Assembly (NCBI RefSeq): GCF_047237965.1
Contig: NZ_JBDFLX010000001.1
Span: 620,001-684,000 of the forward strand
Direction: 5' to 3'
Source: Noviherbaspirillum_A sp047237965
GTDB lineage: Bacteria; Pseudomonadota; Gammaproteobacteria; Burkholderiales; Burkholderiaceae_D
Length of the DNA: 64,000 nt
The first letter of the stretch is position 1. Every line of letters begins with the position of its first letter. The notes under the pieces were generated by a model, which was given only the letters and a program-made list of their open reading frames with translations, was not told where the DNA came from and searched no databases. The translations under genes were made by a program, and so were the position numbers. Positions 26,845-34,132 of this stretch are shown in pieces.

Positions 26845-27599
26845 CCAATCCTGCACAACTGGAAGGCCAAATCGCGCTCGTGACCGGCGCTTCGCGCGGC
26901 ATCGGGCGCGCGATTGCGCTCGAGCTGGCAAGGCAGGGCGCAAGGGTGATCGGCACTGCGACGTCAGAAGCCGGCAGCGCCGCCATCTCTCAATATATGA
27001 ACGAGCTCGGCGAAGGCCGCGGTCGCGGCATGGTGCTGGACGTAAACGATGCGGAGCGCTGCGCTGCGCTTGTTGCCGACATCCAGAAGGAATACGGCGG
27101 CCTGTCCATTCTCGTCAATAACGCCGGTATCACGCAGGACCAGCTGGCCATGCGGATGAAGGACGAGGAATGGGATGCCGTCATCGCAACCAACCTCACT
27201 TCGGTGGCCCGGCTGTCGCGGGCCGTGCTGCGCGGCATGATGAAGGCCAAGCAGGGTCGCATCATCAACATTACGTCAGTGGTCGGATCGGCAGGCAATC
27301 CCGGACAAATGAACTATGCGGCAGCCAAGGCTGGCGTGGCCGGCATGAGTCGTGCGCTCGCGCGGGAAATCGGCAGTCGCAACATCACGGTCAACTGCGT
27401 AGCGCCTGGCTTCATCGATACCGACATGACGCGCGCTCTGGATGAGCAGCAGGTCTCCTCGCTGCTTCAGCAGATCCCGCTGGCCCGGCTCGGTCAGCCG
27501 TCGGACATCGCGGCAGCCGTGGCATTTCTGGCCTCGCCGCAAGCTGGCTACATCACTGGCACCACGTTGCACGTCAACGGCGGCATGTACATGAACTGA
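26841..27599 (+). CDS. fabG: 3-oxoacyl-ACP reductase FabG
   Basis: NADPH-dependent reduction of 3-oxoacyl-ACP, first reduction of the elongation cycle. It is a 252-residue short-chain dehydrogenase with the nucleotide motif TGASRGIG (about residues 14-21), NNAG near residue 92, the catalytic Ser in NITSVVGSAGNPGQ, and Tyr-x3-Lys in YAAAKAG near residue 157-163. The ATGA overlap with fabD indicates an operon. A 149-bp gap with its own promoter follows before acpP. Confidence 0.96.
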   Translation: MTNPAQLEGQIALVTGASRGIGRAIALELARQGARVIGTATSEAGSAAISQYMNELGEGRGRGMVLDVNDAERCAALVADIQKEYGGLSILVNNAGITQDQLAMRMKDEEWDAVIATNLTSVARLSRAVLRGMMKAKQGRIINITSVVGSAGNPGQMNYAAAKAGVAGMSRALAREIGSRNITVNCVAPGFIDTDMTRALDEQQVSSLLQQIPLARLGQPSDIAAAVAFLASPQAGYITGTTLHVNGGMYMN

Positions 27600-27700
27600 A
27601 TGCGATTCGAGCTGACTGGAGCTTAATCGCAGGATGTTTTGCATGCCGCGGCCGGTACCGCCGAATCGCAGTCCGAAAATCAATTTTTCGCGCGCAAACC

Positions 27701-27709
27701 TGATAAAAT
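27701..27709 (+). promoter_or_regulatory. extended -10 promoter candidate for acpP
   Basis: TG-A-TAAAAT (27701-27709) is an extended -10 element 39 bp upstream of acpP. A weak AT-rich sequence at 27681-27686 lies at 17-bp spacing as a possible -35. A separate promoter for the very abundant ACP is expected from other bacteria. Confidence 0.45.
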
Positions 27710-27748
27710 GCGCGCACTTTCTGCAACCCCACCCTTTGGAGGCACAAC

Positions 27749-27988
27749 ATGTCCGATATCGAAACACGCGTCAAGAAGATCGTCGCTGAACAACTTGGCG
27801 TAGCCGAGGCAGACATCAAGACCGAATCTTCTTTCGTTGACGACCTTGGCGCTGATTCGCTCGATACCGTTGAGCTGGTCATGGCTCTGGAAGACGAATT
27901 CGAAATGGAAATTCCTGACGAGCAAGCCGAGAAAATCACCACGGTCCAGCAAGCCATCGACTACGCCAAGGCGAACGTCAAGGCCTGA
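27749..27988 (+). CDS. acpP: acyl carrier protein
   Basis: A 79-residue acidic carrier of growing fatty acyl chains. The phosphopantetheine attachment serine is Ser37 in GADSLDTVELVMALEDEF. The modification would be done by AcpS, encoded at 40.7 kb in this window. A strong GGAGG lies eight bases before the ATG. It sits between fabG and fabF as in most proteobacteria. Confidence 0.98.
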   Translation: MSDIETRVKKIVAEQLGVAEADIKTESSFVDDLGADSLDTVELVMALEDEFEMEIPDEQAEKITTVQQAIDYAKANVKA

Positions 27989-28021
27989 TCGAACCAGTTT
28001 GAAAGATTCCAGGAGATACGT

Positions 28022-29269
28022 TTGAGCCGCTCACAACAGCGCCGCGTCGTTATTACTGGTCTGGGATGCATTTCGCCCGTCGGCAATTCCATCGACGATG
28101 CGTGGAGCGCCCTGACTGCCGGCACTTCAGGCATCGCAACCATCACGCGCTTCGATGCATCATCCTTCAGCACACGCTTTGCCGGCGAGGTAAAGGGATT
28201 CAAGGTCGACGACTATATTCCTGCCAAGGAAGCGCGTCACATGGATACCTTCATCCACTATGGCATGGCTGCCGGCATGCAGGCCATGCAGGACAGCGGC
28301 CTTGAGGTGACCGACGCGAACGCGGATCGCATCGGAGTCATTGTCGGCTCCGGCATAGGCGGCTTGCCGATGATCGAGGAAACCCACGCAGAACTGACTA
28401 GCCGCGGTCCACGGCGCATCAGTCCGTTCTTCGTGCCAGCGTCGATCATCAACATGATTTCCGGCCATCTCTCCATCAAGTATGGTTTGAAAGGGCCGAA
28501 TCTGGCGATCGTTACAGCCTGTACCACAGGTTTGCACTGCATCGGCGCCGCAGGCCGGCTTATCGAGTACGGCGATGCGGACGTGATGATTGCAGGCGGC
28601 GCCGAATCCACGATTTCACCGTTGGGGCTGGGTGGCTTTGCTTCCGCGAGAGCCTTGTCGGCCCGGAACGACGATCCACTGACCGCCTCCCGCCCCTGGG
28701 ATAAGGATCGCGATGGATTCGTGCTGGGCGAAGGCGCAGGCGTGATGGTGCTTGAAGAGTATGAGCACGCCAAAGCCCGTGGAGCGCACATCTATGCCGA
28801 ATTGCTCGGTTTTGGAATGAGTGCGGATGCATATCACATGACCGCGCCGCTGGAAGATGGTGATGGTGCGCGTCGTTGCATGCTGGCTGCGTTGAAAAAC
28901 GCGGGCGTCAACGCGGACCAAGTCAATTATGTGAATGCACACGGGACGTCGACGCCGCTGGGAGATGTGGCCGAGACAATCGCTATCAAGCGTGCACTGG
29001 GTGATCATGCGAAAAGCGTCGTCGTCAACTCGACCAAATCCATGACGGGCCATTTGCTTGGCGGCGCCGGTGGCCTTGAATCGGTCTTCACGGTGCTCGC
29101 CGTGCACAAGCAGCTCTCGCCGCCGACGATCAACATCTTTAATCAGGATCCCGCATGTGATCTCGACTACTGTGCCAACATCGCGCGTGACATGCCGATC
29201 AATGTAGCGGTGAAAAATTCGTTTGGTTTTGGCGGCACAAACGGAACACTTGTTTTCGGCAAGATCTGA
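28022..29269 (+). CDS. fabF: 3-oxoacyl-ACP synthase II FabF
   Basis: Elongating beta-ketoacyl-ACP synthase, needed for temperature-dependent unsaturated fatty acid elongation. It has 415 residues with the active Cys167 in TACTTGLHCIG and the two histidines in NAHGTSTPLGD and STKSMTGHLLGGAGG, and the C-terminal NSFGFGGTNGTLVF. It begins with a TTG at 28022 preceded by AGGAGA at good spacing, which decides the start; the next residues SRSQQRRVVITGLG are the normal N-terminus. Confidence 0.96.
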   Translation: MSRSQQRRVVITGLGCISPVGNSIDDAWSALTAGTSGIATITRFDASSFSTRFAGEVKGFKVDDYIPAKEARHMDTFIHYGMAAGMQAMQDSGLEVTDANADRIGVIVGSGIGGLPMIEETHAELTSRGPRRISPFFVPASIINMISGHLSIKYGLKGPNLAIVTACTTGLHCIGAAGRLIEYGDADVMIAGGAESTISPLGLGGFASARALSARNDDPLTASRPWDKDRDGFVLGEGAGVMVLEEYEHAKARGAHIYAELLGFGMSADAYHMTAPLEDGDGARRCMLAALKNAGVNADQVNYVNAHGTSTPLGDVAETIAIKRALGDHAKSVVVNSTKSMTGHLLGGAGGLESVFTVLAVHKQLSPPTINIFNQDPACDLDYCANIARDMPINVAVKNSFGFGGTNGTLVFGKI

Positions 29270-29314
29270 CATCCAGAGCCGCCGCTATCCCATCAAGCGG
29301 TTCTGCCAACAACC

Positions 29315-29818
29315 ATGACCATCGCGGTCTCGGTCATGGTTTCTCCCTCTCGCCTGCTTACCGCTGCATCTCGCGGCATGGCTGCGCTCGCCGCCCTGGC
29401 GCTTGCCCTGATTCTTTTCGCCAATTCAAATTTAAGCGCGATTTTCCGCTTTCAAATTTCGCTGGTTGCCTCCATCTTGCTGGGATGCGCGATATTTATG
29501 CTGCGGCGCCCCGGAAAAACGTTCCATATTGATATTTCCGGCATCGGACAAATCCGGTTGACGCAATATAGCGGGGTGTCCATACCATACAAAAATACAG
29601 GCATGCCCTTAGACGGTTCATCCGGCCAACTGGTTCAACTGAGTCCGGATTCTATTCTCTGGCCGCATATGATGTTGTTGCGCCTCAAGACTGCCCAGGG
29701 TGGGCTTTTTTCAATCCCTGTTCTGAATGACAGTCTGGCCTCCTCGGATTTTGCGCAGTTGCTGGTTTCGTGCAAATGGATTGCTGCTCAGCCGGCCCTT
29801 CGTAAAATAAATGATTAA
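29315..29818 (+). CDS. YgfX-like inner-membrane protein of unknown function
   Basis: A 167-residue protein with two adjacent hydrophobic helices (about residues 18-36 and 43-62), a short basic turn (RRPGK), then a soluble C-terminal domain of about 100 residues. This build and its place next to rpoE resemble the YgfX (CptA-like) family. The sequence match is weak, so the name is tentative. The region has visibly more A+T than the fab genes before it. The gene starts 45 bp after fabF and ends before the rpoE promoter. It may be cotranscribed with fabF. Confidence 0.6.
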   Translation: MTIAVSVMVSPSRLLTAASRGMAALAALALALILFANSNLSAIFRFQISLVASILLGCAIFMLRRPGKTFHIDISGIGQIRLTQYSGVSIPYKNTGMPLDGSSGQLVQLSPDSILWPHMMLLRLKTAQGGLFSIPVLNDSLASSDFAQLLVSCKWIAAQPALRKIND

Positions 29819-29833
29819 CCCGGGTAGAAAATT

Positions 29834-29860
29834 GAACTTGTTTAATTTCACTGAGTCAAC
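29834..29860 (+). promoter_or_regulatory. sigma-E-type promoter upstream of rpoE
   Basis: GAACTT (29834-29839) and TCAAC (29856-29860) are separated by 16 bp, the arrangement of the E. coli sigma-E consensus (GGAACTT and TCTGA/TCAAA-like). It lies 43 bp before the rpoE start, which fits the known positive autoregulation of rpoE operons. The match is seen directly; activity is inferred. Confidence 0.6.
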
Positions 29861-29902
29861 ATATCGTCGCGTACATGTTGCACAATATCAAGGATTTGCG
29901 GA

Positions 29903-30505
29903 TTGACGACCGAACGCGACATTGATCAACTGCTAGTTGAGCGCGTGCAGCGCGGCGACAAAAGAGCGTTCGAGCTATTGGTCTCCAAATATCAACGCAA
30001 GCTCATGCGGCTGGTGTCGAGGCTGGTGCGCGACCAGGCTGAAGCGGAAGATGTTGTTCAGGAAGCTTTTATTAAAGCTTACCGCGCATTGCCGCAGTTC
30101 CGTGGCGATTCCGCGTTTTATACTTGGTTGTATCGAATTGGAATCAATACCGCGAAGAATTATCTTGTTACCCAAGGCAGGCGGGCCCCAACGTCAACTG
30201 AAGCCGATGCAGAAGAAGCAGAAACTTTTGACGATGGAGAGCACCTAAGAGACATCAATACTCCTGAGTCGATGCTGGCAACCAAGCAAATCGCCGAAAC
30301 GGTGAACGTTGCAATGGATGCCTTGCCTGAGGAATTGCGAATGGCGATTACGTTGCGCGAGATTGAAGGATTGAGTTACGACGAAATCGCTGAGGCAATG
30401 GGATGCCCAATCGGCACCGTGAGAAGTCGTATTTTTCGCGCCAGGGAAGCAATTGCCGAAAAGCTGCGACCTCTGCTGGGTACCGCACTGGATAAACGCT
30501 GGTAA
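29903..30505 (+). CDS. rpoE: RNA polymerase sigma factor RpoE (AlgU/sigma-24)
   Basis: Extracytoplasmic-function sigma factor of the envelope stress response. It has 200 residues with region 2 (about 22-95; RDQAEAEDVVQEAFIKAYRALPQF and WLYRIGINTAKNYL) and region 4 (about 135-188; LPEELRMAITLREIEGLSYDEIAEAMGCPIGTVRSRIFRARE), named only to locate them. The start is a TTG at 29903 with AAGGA upstream. Followed by its anti-sigma factor rseA, then rseB and mucD. A sigma-E-like promoter precedes it. Confidence 0.96.
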   Translation: MTTERDIDQLLVERVQRGDKRAFELLVSKYQRKLMRLVSRLVRDQAEAEDVVQEAFIKAYRALPQFRGDSAFYTWLYRIGINTAKNYLVTQGRRAPTSTEADAEEAETFDDGEHLRDINTPESMLATKQIAETVNVAMDALPEELRMAITLREIEGLSYDEIAEAMGCPIGTVRSRIFRAREAIAEKLRPLLGTALDKRW

Positions 30506-30566
30506 GAATAAACAGAACAATGAGTTGTTTACAAGGGATTGGTTGTCAGTTTTGGTGAGGTTAATT

Positions 30567-31136
30567 ATGGATACGAAAAGCTTGGTGCAGGAACGGATTT
30601 CGGTTTTCGCAGATGGCGAGACCAGCGATGAACAACTGGAAATCGCGCTGGCGGACCTGCATCAGCAGGATGGGAAAGAAACCTGGGCCCTCTATCACAG
30701 AATAGGCGACATCCTGCGCTCTGATGAAATGGATGTCCCGATGAGCGCGGGATTCTCTGCGCGCATGGCGGCTAGCCTCGCTGCCGAACCCGCCTTACTC
30801 GCCCCCAAACGTACAAGCAAACCTGCCCGGACGGGTGCGCGCCGTTTCGCACTGCCTGGCGTCCTCGCCGCGGCGGCTGCCGCAGTGGCATTCGTTGGTA
30901 CGCCGCAGCTCATCGTCGCGTTCCAGGGGCAACCTGCAGCAGCGCCTGCATTGGCTGTAGTTGCGGACGGTGGGGTGGAACGCACTGCACTGACCGCCGG
31001 AGCGCGTCCTGGCCAAGTGCTGCGCGAACAGGGAATTGATGAATACCTGATGGCGCACCAGCGGTTTTCTCCTTCCGTGTACAGCTCTGCTCAATATGCG
31101 CGTTCGGCTACGTTCGCAAACGAATCTGGTAAATAA
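30567..31136 (+). CDS. rseA: anti-sigma-E factor RseA (MucA-like)
   Basis: Single-pass inner-membrane protein that holds sigma-E at the membrane and is destroyed by regulated proteolysis under envelope stress. It has 189 residues: an N-terminal cytoplasmic anti-sigma domain (about 1-85; RISVFADGETSDEQLE, WALYHRIGDILR), one transmembrane segment (about 92-115) and a periplasmic tail. Start is the ATG at 30567 behind GTGAGG. Five bp separate it from rseB. Confidence 0.93.
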   Translation: MDTKSLVQERISVFADGETSDEQLEIALADLHQQDGKETWALYHRIGDILRSDEMDVPMSAGFSARMAASLAAEPALLAPKRTSKPARTGARRFALPGVLAAAAAAVAFVGTPQLIVAFQGQPAAAPALAVVADGGVERTALTAGARPGQVLREQGIDEYLMAHQRFSPSVYSSAQYARSATFANESGK

Positions 31137-31141
31137 TCTTT

Positions 31142-32149
31142 ATGCGGCGAACACTGGCCCTGTTTAAATTTGTTCTAGCTGTCTCCAGTTTTATCGCCTT
31201 CAGTTCGCATGCAGAGCCTGCGCCGACGGGTGAATCCCGCGACGCGCAGGCTTTACTGCGCACCATACAGTCGGCAGCACAAAAACTGAATTACTCCGGC
31301 ACCTTCGTGTACCAGCAAGGTAGCCAGGTGCGTACCTCCCGTATTACCCATCTGGTAGAGGGTAAAAACGAGATCGAGAAACTCGAAGTCCTGGACGGGC
31401 AGCCTCGGGAGTACATACGCAGCAATGATGAAATCATCTGCTACGTTCCCGATGCAAAAACCCTGCTTGTCGAGAAACGCGTTGCACCAGATGTCTTTCC
31501 GGCGCTGCTTGCGGCCAATGCCGATGCGCTTGCCGACCATTACACAGTCCGCAAGGGCGAGTCGGGCAGGGTGGCCGGCTTTGATTGTCAGTCCGTGATT
31601 CTCGAGCCCAAGGATGACCTCCGCTATGGTTACAAGCTGTGGGCCGAAAAATCTACCGGGTTGCTACTGCGGGCGCAGACGATCAACGAAGCTGGTGCAG
31701 TCGTGGAACAGATATCCTTTACCCAATTGGCAATCGGCAACGTCGACCGGAACCGGGTAAAGCCAAGCTTCGCCAATACCCGGGGCTGGCGGGTGGAGAA
31801 TGCAGTCATGAGCCAGGTTGATCTGTCAGGTTGGACCGTGAAGCGGCTGCCGCCTGGATTCCTGAGGACACGCGAACTCAGGCGCATGGTCTCCGACATC
31901 CCGGTGCAGCCGGGAATGCCTCCCAGCCAGCGCGAGGTTTCCCAGATCGTCTTCTCTGACGGACTTGCTGCCATCTCGGTATTCATCGAACCCGGAACGC
32001 AAAGCCGTACCGAAGGCTCCCTCCAACAAGGAGCGATGAATATTCTTGGCAAGCGGCAAGGCGAATTTTGGCTTACCATTGTTGGCGAAGTGCCATCGAA
32101 TGCGATCCGTCAAGTAGCGAATTCCATTGAATATAAACCGAGCAAGTAG
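31142..32149 (+). CDS. rseB: sigma-E regulatory protein RseB (MucB)
   Basis: Periplasmic protein that binds the RseA tail and shields it from the site-1 protease, releasing it when lipid or LPS intermediates accumulate. It has 335 residues with a signal peptide (cleavage after about residue 24, SSHA), the MucB/RseB N-terminal lipoprotein-carrier-like fold (YSGTFVYQQG near residue 50) and a C-terminal domain. It is followed after 4 bp by mucD. Confidence 0.93.
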   Translation: MRRTLALFKFVLAVSSFIAFSSHAEPAPTGESRDAQALLRTIQSAAQKLNYSGTFVYQQGSQVRTSRITHLVEGKNEIEKLEVLDGQPREYIRSNDEIICYVPDAKTLLVEKRVAPDVFPALLAANADALADHYTVRKGESGRVAGFDCQSVILEPKDDLRYGYKLWAEKSTGLLLRAQTINEAGAVVEQISFTQLAIGNVDRNRVKPSFANTRGWRVENAVMSQVDLSGWTVKRLPPGFLRTRELRRMVSDIPVQPGMPPSQREVSQIVFSDGLAAISVFIEPGTQSRTEGSLQQGAMNILGKRQGEFWLTIVGEVPSNAIRQVANSIEYKPSK

Positions 32150-32153
32150 CCAA

Positions 32154-33653
32154 ATGAAATCAGCGTATCCCGTTAGGCGCCTTTTATCCGTCATGATATT
32201 AGGCGCTGTGGGCGCTTTCAGCGCGCCCGTGTCTCCTGTTTTTGCTCAACCTGCAGTCGCAACGCCGTCGGCAGCCTTGCCTGACTTTACGGACCTGGTC
32301 GACAAAGTCGGACCCGCCGTGGTCAATATCCGTACTACGGAACGCAGCAAGATGGGCGCCCAGGGAAATGGCGGCCTCCCTCCGGGAATGGATGATCCGG
32401 AAATGCAGGAGTTCTTTCGCCGCTTCTTTGGGGTTCCCATCCCGCGGCAGCAACCTGAGGCGCCACGCGGCCGTCGCCAGGCGCCTCAGCAGCAGCAAGA
32501 GGAAGAAGTGCCGCGCGGCGTCGGTTCCGGCTTCATCATCTCGCCGGACGGCTATGTTCTGACCAATGCCCACGTCGTCGATGGTGCCGATGAAGTGTAT
32601 GTGACGCTGACTGACAAGCGCGAGTACAAGGCAAAGATCATCGGTGCGGACAAGCGTACCGACGTGGCGCTGGTAAAGATTGAAGGCAGCAATCTGCCCC
32701 GGCTGAACTTTGGCGACTCCAACAAGCTGCGGGTCGGCGAATGGGTGATCGCCATCGGTTCGCCGTTTGGCCTGGACAATACCGTCACCGCCGGCATCAT
32801 CTCCGCCAAGGCCAGAGACACTGGCGATTATCTGCCGCTGATTCAAACCGACGTTGCCGTCAATCCCGGCAACTCCGGCGGCCCGCTGATCAACATGCGG
32901 GGCGAAGTCATTGGCATCAATTCGCAGATCTACAGCCGCTCGGGCGGTTATATGGGCATTTCGTTTGCGGTGCCGATCGATGAAGCCATCCGCGTTTCCG
33001 AGCAGTTGAAGACCACGGGACGCGTGACGCGTGGCCGCATAGGCGTGCAGATTGGCGAAGTCACCAAGGATGTGGCCGATTCGCTGGGCTTGCCCAAGGC
33101 GAATGGCGCACTGGTGCAGCGGGTCGAACAGGGCGGGCCTGCAGAGAAAGGCGGCATCGAGGCTGGCGATATCATCGTCAAGTTCAATGGCGTGGCCATT
33201 GAAAAGTCGAGCGACCTTCCGCGCATGGTCGGCAATACCAAGCCAGGCGCGCGTTCCACCGTGACCGTCTGGCGCAAAGGCGCTGCGCGCGACCTGACGA
33301 TCAATATCGGTGAGATGGAGCCTGATAACAAGGTGGCCAAGGAAGAGGCAAGAAAGCCCAAGCCCGAACAGGCAGTCAATACCCTCGGACTGGCGGTGAC
33401 GGACCTGACCGAAGCGCAGAAGCGGGAATTGAAGATTGATGGCGGCGCAGTGATCGAGAACGCGGAAGGTGCGGCGGCGCGTGCAGGCTTGCGTCCCGGC
33501 GATATCGTCCTGCGGATCAACAACACTGACGTCAAGGATGGAAAGCAGTTCAACGCGCTGGTTTCCAAGCTCGAGCCCAAGAAAACCGTGCTGCTGCTCG
33601 TGCGGCGGGGCGAAGCCTCCCAGTTTGTGACCATCAAGCCGAACGGGCAATAA
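32154..33653 (+). CDS. mucD: periplasmic serine protease MucD (DegP/HtrA family)
   Basis: Do-type protease/chaperone that removes misfolded periplasmic proteins. It has 499 residues: signal peptide (cleavage near residue 33, VFA-QP), a trypsin-like domain with catalytic His140 (NAHVVDGAD), Asp170 (KRTDVALVK) and Ser241 (NPGNSGGPL), and two PDZ domains (about 290-380 and 405-495). A Q-rich linker precedes the protease core (about 100-120). Start taken at the ATG at 32154, which opens a good signal peptide; the earlier in-frame ATG overlaps rseB. Confidence 0.95.
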   Translation: MKSAYPVRRLLSVMILGAVGAFSAPVSPVFAQPAVATPSAALPDFTDLVDKVGPAVVNIRTTERSKMGAQGNGGLPPGMDDPEMQEFFRRFFGVPIPRQQPEAPRGRRQAPQQQQEEEVPRGVGSGFIISPDGYVLTNAHVVDGADEVYVTLTDKREYKAKIIGADKRTDVALVKIEGSNLPRLNFGDSNKLRVGEWVIAIGSPFGLDNTVTAGIISAKARDTGDYLPLIQTDVAVNPGNSGGPLINMRGEVIGINSQIYSRSGGYMGISFAVPIDEAIRVSEQLKTTGRVTRGRIGVQIGEVTKDVADSLGLPKANGALVQRVEQGGPAEKGGIEAGDIIVKFNGVAIEKSSDLPRMVGNTKPGARSTVTVWRKGAARDLTINIGEMEPDNKVAKEEARKPKPEQAVNTLGLAVTDLTEAQKRELKIDGGAVIENAEGAAARAGLRPGDIVLRINNTDVKDGKQFNALVSKLEPKKTVLLLVRRGEASQFVTIKPNGQ

Positions 33654-33660
33654 GCCCGAG

Positions 33661-33693
33661 CGCAGCAGGCCGCGTCAAGTGCGGCCTGCTGCG
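33661..33693 (+). terminator. hairpin terminator after mucD
   Basis: A perfect 13-bp GC-rich stem (33661-33673 with 33681-33693) with a seven-base loop lies 7 bp after the mucD stop. The following sequence GTTTCAC gives only a weak T tail. It probably ends most transcripts of the rpoE operon. Confidence 0.65.
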
Positions 33694-33748
33694 GTTTCAC
33701 GAGCAACCTGCTTCCAAATTTCACCCCCAAGCCTCAGCCCGCCCGCAC

Positions 33749-34000
33749 TTGATCGATTTCATCCTCTACTCACGGTCGTATTGCCATCTATGCGAGGACA
33801 TGCTCGCAGCGCTGCATGTCCATCCGCAGGCAAGCCGGTTCCGGATAAAGGTGCTTGATGTCGATGAGGATGAGGATCTGGTGCGTCAGTACGATGAACT
33901 TGTGCCGGTGCTCGTCGGCATGAAGCCGGACGGTTCCAACGTCAGGATCTGCCATTATTTCCTCGATCAGGAAGCGCTGCACGCTTTCCTGTCACCCTGA
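33749..34000 (+). CDS. glutaredoxin-like (DUF836) small thiol protein
   Basis: An 83-residue thioredoxin-fold protein of the glutaredoxin-like DUF836 group, with the redox motif Cys12-x2-Cys15 (SYCHLC) and VPVLVG as the cis-proline strand. It could reduce disulfides or serve in metal handling. Its substrate is unknown. The start is a TTG at 33749 with no clear ribosome-binding site; no later start would keep the first beta-strand. It is found between mucD and lepA in relatives (from memory). Confidence 0.82.
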   Translation: MIDFILYSRSYCHLCEDMLAALHVHPQASRFRIKVLDVDEDEDLVRQYDELVPVLVGMKPDGSNVRICHYFLDQEALHAFLSP

Positions 34001-34069
34001 GCGCCAAGTTTCCGCATCGTCACTGTGTGAAATCCGGTAAAATGCGCCGCTGAATAACCATACCGTAGC

Positions 34070-34114
34070 AAGGCGCTCGCCTGGGGAGAGCTTCCCCCTC
34101 AGAGCGCCTTTTTT
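34070..34114 (+). terminator. rho-independent terminator / possible attenuator before lepA
   Basis: AAGGCGCTC (34070-34078) pairs with GAGCGCCTT (34102-34110), followed by further T. An inner GGGGA/TCCCC stem (34083-34087 with 34093-34097) sits within the loop. A TAAAAT (34038-34043) lies upstream, so the hairpin could be inside the lepA leader rather than the end of the preceding gene. The lepA ATG is only 19 bp after the T run. Confidence 0.7.
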
Positions 34115-34132
34115 GTAATTGGCATCTTGTTA

